Of a stretch of DNA of 17,981 nucleotides, positions 15,502-17,981 are shown piece by piece. Within the stretch, counting starts at the first letter, position 1, and every line of letters begins with the position of its first letter. Under the pieces are notes generated by a model that was not told the origin of the DNA, made no database searches, and saw only the letters and a program-made list of their open reading frames with translations. This stretch comes from Pseudomonadota bacterium (GTDB taxonomy: Bacteria; Pseudomonadota; Alphaproteobacteria; Rickettsiales; Rickettsiaceae): NCBI GenBank assembly GCA_021804505.1, contig JAJZHL010000003.1:1-17981 (forward strand). The letters run 5' to 3'. The translations under genes and the position numbers were made by a program.

Positions 15502-17981
15502 TTAAGAAAATTCAGAAGAAAATATCAGGTTAATATCTGTATTTTTACTTTTCAATAGTTGTTGTTCAGAGGAAAATTCTTTAACAAACTTTATTGTGGC
15601 TGCAGATGTAACATTTTTTAGATCTGTAGACAAGTCATTTGGCAACTGTTCTCCAATAATTTCCAATAATTTTATCTCAGCCTTAATAGAGAGATTCTTT
15701 TCTGCTTTAGCTTTCCGGACTAAATCAAGTATTTCTATAACTTTATCAACCTGAGCTAAATCAGCGGACAGACCATTACTCTGCTCCTTTGGCCAGGTAC
15801 CTTTTTTATGTATTGATTCTCTGCTATATAAAATTTGGTATATTTCCTCGGTAATATGAGGAATAAAAGGAGCAAATAATTGCAGTAAGGAACGCAGAGT
15901 ATAATATAAAGTTATGATTGCACTATATTGCCCCTGAGCATCCTTACCATCCTCGTTATAAAAACGGACTTTAACAATCTCTAAATAATTATCACAAAAT
16001 ACTGACCAGAAGAATTTTTCTACCAGATCCATGGCATTGGCATATTCATAATTTTGCATTTCAGCCTCTGCAGATTTTATCAGTTCATTTAACTTTACTA
16101 TCAACCATTTATCTAAATTATGACTAATTTTATGTTTTATATCTACAATTTGAACATTCTTGTCATTAGATTCTAGCTTATCAAACTGAATAGAAGCAAA
16201 TTTGGCAGCGTTCCATAATTTATTAACTAGCCTTTTACCATTTTTCATGACGTCTTCGGAATATGCAGTGTCTGCTCCAAGTTTTGATTTTGAAGTCCAG
16301 TAGCGTGTTACATCAGCACCATATTTCTCGATTAACTGATCAGGCACAATCACATTACCTTTAGATTTTGACATTTTACTGCGATCTTCAGCCAAACACC
16401 AACCACTCACCATAATATTTTTCCATGGTAGTGTCTTTTCATGTAGCTCCGCTTTAAGTATTGTGTAAAAAGCCCAAGTCCTAAGGATTTCATGCGCTTG
16501 CGGACGAAGATCAGCGGGGAATAGTTTTTTATGGCGATCAGAATCTATAACAAATTTATCAGATATACTATGGCTATTTAACTGCGGTGATATTGAACTA
16601 GTGGCCCAGGTATCCATTACATCAAAATCTGGTTCTACTTCATCTCGGCTATAACCAAGAGGTAAGTCTTGTAACGGATCGACAGGCAGCTGAGCAATAT
16701 CTGCAAATAATAATTTACCCTCTTCACCAATTCTTTTAGAGTACCAAACAGGAAACGGTACTCCAAAATAGCGCTGCCTGCTTATACACCAATCCCAAGC
16801 AATAGAATTAATCCAATTTTCAAGCTTAATCTTCATAGTTTTAGGGTACCAATTAAGTTCATTAGTACGCTGCAATAATATATCTTTATGCTCTATTGTA
16901 CGTATGAACCATTGAGGTGCCATAATAATTTCGAGCGGTGCTCCTGAGCGCTCAGCACATTTCACCGTGTGATTTATTTCTACCTGCTTAATTAATAAAT
17001 CCTTTTCTCTTAATATCTCTATTATCTTATTTCTTGCTTCTTTTATTTTTAGCCCAGACATTTGGTCATGATATACAGATCTCGATAATTCTGGGGCAAA
17101 AGAGATTATCCCCTCTTTGTTAATAATAATTTTGCTCTCCAGCTTATGCGTCTTCCACCACATTATGTCAGTGGTATCCCCAAAAGTGCAGCACATAACA
17201 AGACCTGTTCCCTTGTCAACTTGTACCAAATCATCAGGTAAAATAGCTACTTTTTCTCCAAATAGTGGGGTTATTGCCAATTTGCCTTTTAGATGCTTAT
17301 ATCTGCTATCATTAGGATTATAAAATACCGCAACACATGCAGGTAGCATTTCTGGCCTGGTAGTAGCAATGATAATTTTTTCGCCTGTCTCAGTCTCAAA
17401 AATAATATCATTCATTACTGATACTTTTTCCTTATCTTCAATATCGGCTTGCGCTAATGCTGTGCGATCAACAGGATCCCATAATATTGGCTGATTAGCA
17501 CGATAAATCTCACCTTTAGAAACCAAATCTAAAAAGGACATTTGTGATATCTTGCGTGATAATGGATTAATTGATTGATATTCTAGATTCCAATCAACCG
17601 ATAAAGCCATTTTATTAAATAATTCTCTAAACTTTTCCTCCTCCGCAATTACTACCTCCTTACAAACAGCAATAAATTCTTCCCTGGCCATACTTGTTGC
17701 CTTAATTTGTCGCTGCTTTTCAACAAGCCTTTCAGTAGGTAATCCGTTATCATCAAATCCCATAGGGTAAAAAACATTCTTTCCAAACATCCGTTGAAAC
17801 CGCACTATAAAATCTGCTTGAGTATAACTATATACATGGCCTATATGAAGTTGTCCTGATACAGTTGGCGGGGGGGTATCCACTACATAGCTATTCTCTC
17901 TAGCTTCATTTTTATCCCGCAGATAAATGTTGTGTTCGTTCGAAAATTTTGTCCGTTTTTTTTTACTTATATTAAAGTCAT
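15502..17981 (-). CDS. valS: Valyl-tRNA synthetase, archaeal-like type (5' end outside window)
   Basis: A class I aminoacyl-tRNA synthetase charging tRNA-Val. The catalytic domain has [15 protein letters not shown] with the HIGH box, and [10 protein letters not shown] with the KMSKS loop (about 16354-16380). The CP1 editing domain contains [17 protein letters not shown]. The anticodon-binding domain includes the helix pattern [26 protein letters not shown] is of the archaeal form, as known for Rickettsia ValS, instead of the usual bacterial DTWFSSxLWP. The GTG at 17881-17883 is not the true start: the frame stays open to the right edge, adding 33 codons that include EHNIYL and ENSYVV, normal ValS sequence before DTPPP. 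The gene is thus 5'-partial, missing only a few N-terminal residues. The run of nine A's at 17956-17964 is within the coding region and keeps frame. Confidence 0.95.
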   Translation of the reverse strand, partial: DFNISKKKRTKFSNEHNIYLRDKNEARENSYVVDTPPPTVSGQLHIGHVYSYTQADFIVRFQRMFGKNVFYPMGFDDNGLPTERLVEKQRQIKATSMAREEFIAVCKEVVIAEEEKFRELFNKMALSVDWNLEYQSINPLSRKISQMSFLDLVSKGEIYRANQPILWDPVDRTALAQADIEDKEKVSVMNDIIFETETGEKIIIATTRPEMLPACVAVFYNPNDSRYKHLKGKLAITPLFGEKVAILPDDLVQVDKGTGLVMCCTFGDTTDIMWWKTHKLESKIIINKEGIISFAPELSRSVYHDQMSGLKIKEARNKIIEILREKDLLIKQVEINHTVKCAERSGAPLEIIMAPQWFIRTIEHKDILLQRTNELNWYPKTMKIKLENWINSIAWDWCISRQRYFGVPFPVWYSKRIGEEGKLLFADIAQLPVDPLQDLPLGYSRDEVEPDFDVMDTWATSSISPQLNSHSISDKFVIDSDRHKKLFPADLRPQAHEILRTWAFYTILKAELHEKTLPWKNIMVSGWCLAEDRSKMSKSKGNVIVPDQLIEKYGADVTRYWTSKSKLGADTAYSEDVMKNGKRLVNKLWNAAKFASIQFDKLESNDKNVQIVDIKHKISHNLDKWLIVKLNELIKSAEAEMQNYEYANAMDLVEKFFWSVFCDNYLEIVKVRFYNEDGKDAQGQYSAIITLYYTLRSLLQLFAPFIPHITEEIYQILYSRESIHKKGTWPKEQSNGLSADLAQVDKVIEILDLVRKAKAEKNLSIKAEIKLLEIIGEQLPNDLSTDLKNVTSAATIKFVKEFSSEQQLLKSKNTDINLIFSSEFS

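Overview
The window looks like chromosome from an obligate intracellular alphaproteobacterium of the order Rickettsiales, in or near Rickettsia. The DNA is AT-rich. It carries a Tlc-type ATP/ADP translocase (energy parasitism), an archaeal-style valyl-tRNA synthetase, a DUF1189 membrane protein, and intergenic palindromic repeats ending in GTCATYCC/GGAATGAC, a pattern I associate with rickettsial genomes. A full-length transketolase is unusual, because classical Rickettsia species have lost the pentose phosphate pathway. That points towards a less reduced lineage such as torix-group Rickettsia or Candidatus Megaira; this placement is inference.

Layout. Positions 1-1540 (minus) hold a decaying gene for an ankyrin-like repeat protein with a possible phosphoribosyltransferase-like C-terminus, broken by one frameshift and one in-frame TGA. 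Positions 1764-5263 (minus) are the head of the division and cell wall cluster, mraZ-rsmH-ftsL-ftsI, with overlapping or abutting genes. In front of it lie a good sigma70-type promoter and four 10-bp-spaced MraZ boxes. Positions 5264-5662 are intergenic and contain a long nested palindrome whose tail appears to supply the ribosome binding site and start codon of the next gene. Positions 5663-7066 (plus) encode a sodium:solute symporter, convergent by 6 bp with a DUF1189 membrane protein (7061-7927, minus). From 7995 the plus strand carries transketolase, tlc, clpP and clpX. Positions 13552-14087 hold tRNA-His(GTG) and tRNA-Arg(CCG) embedded in short repeats. The right end (minus) holds valS, which runs off the window, followed downstream by mgtE.

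The genes fit a host-dependent cell. Tlc imports host ATP, the symporter imports an unidentified solute, and MgtE imports magnesium. Transketolase would interconvert sugar phosphates, and ClpXP handles protein turnover. The mra operon drives septal peptidoglycan synthesis, probably under MraZ autoregulation. I found no CRISPR array, transposase, phage gene or clear new multigene system. The most interesting signals are the split ankyrin/PRTase-like gene, the MraZ operator, and the recruitment of repeat-element tails as gene leaders.
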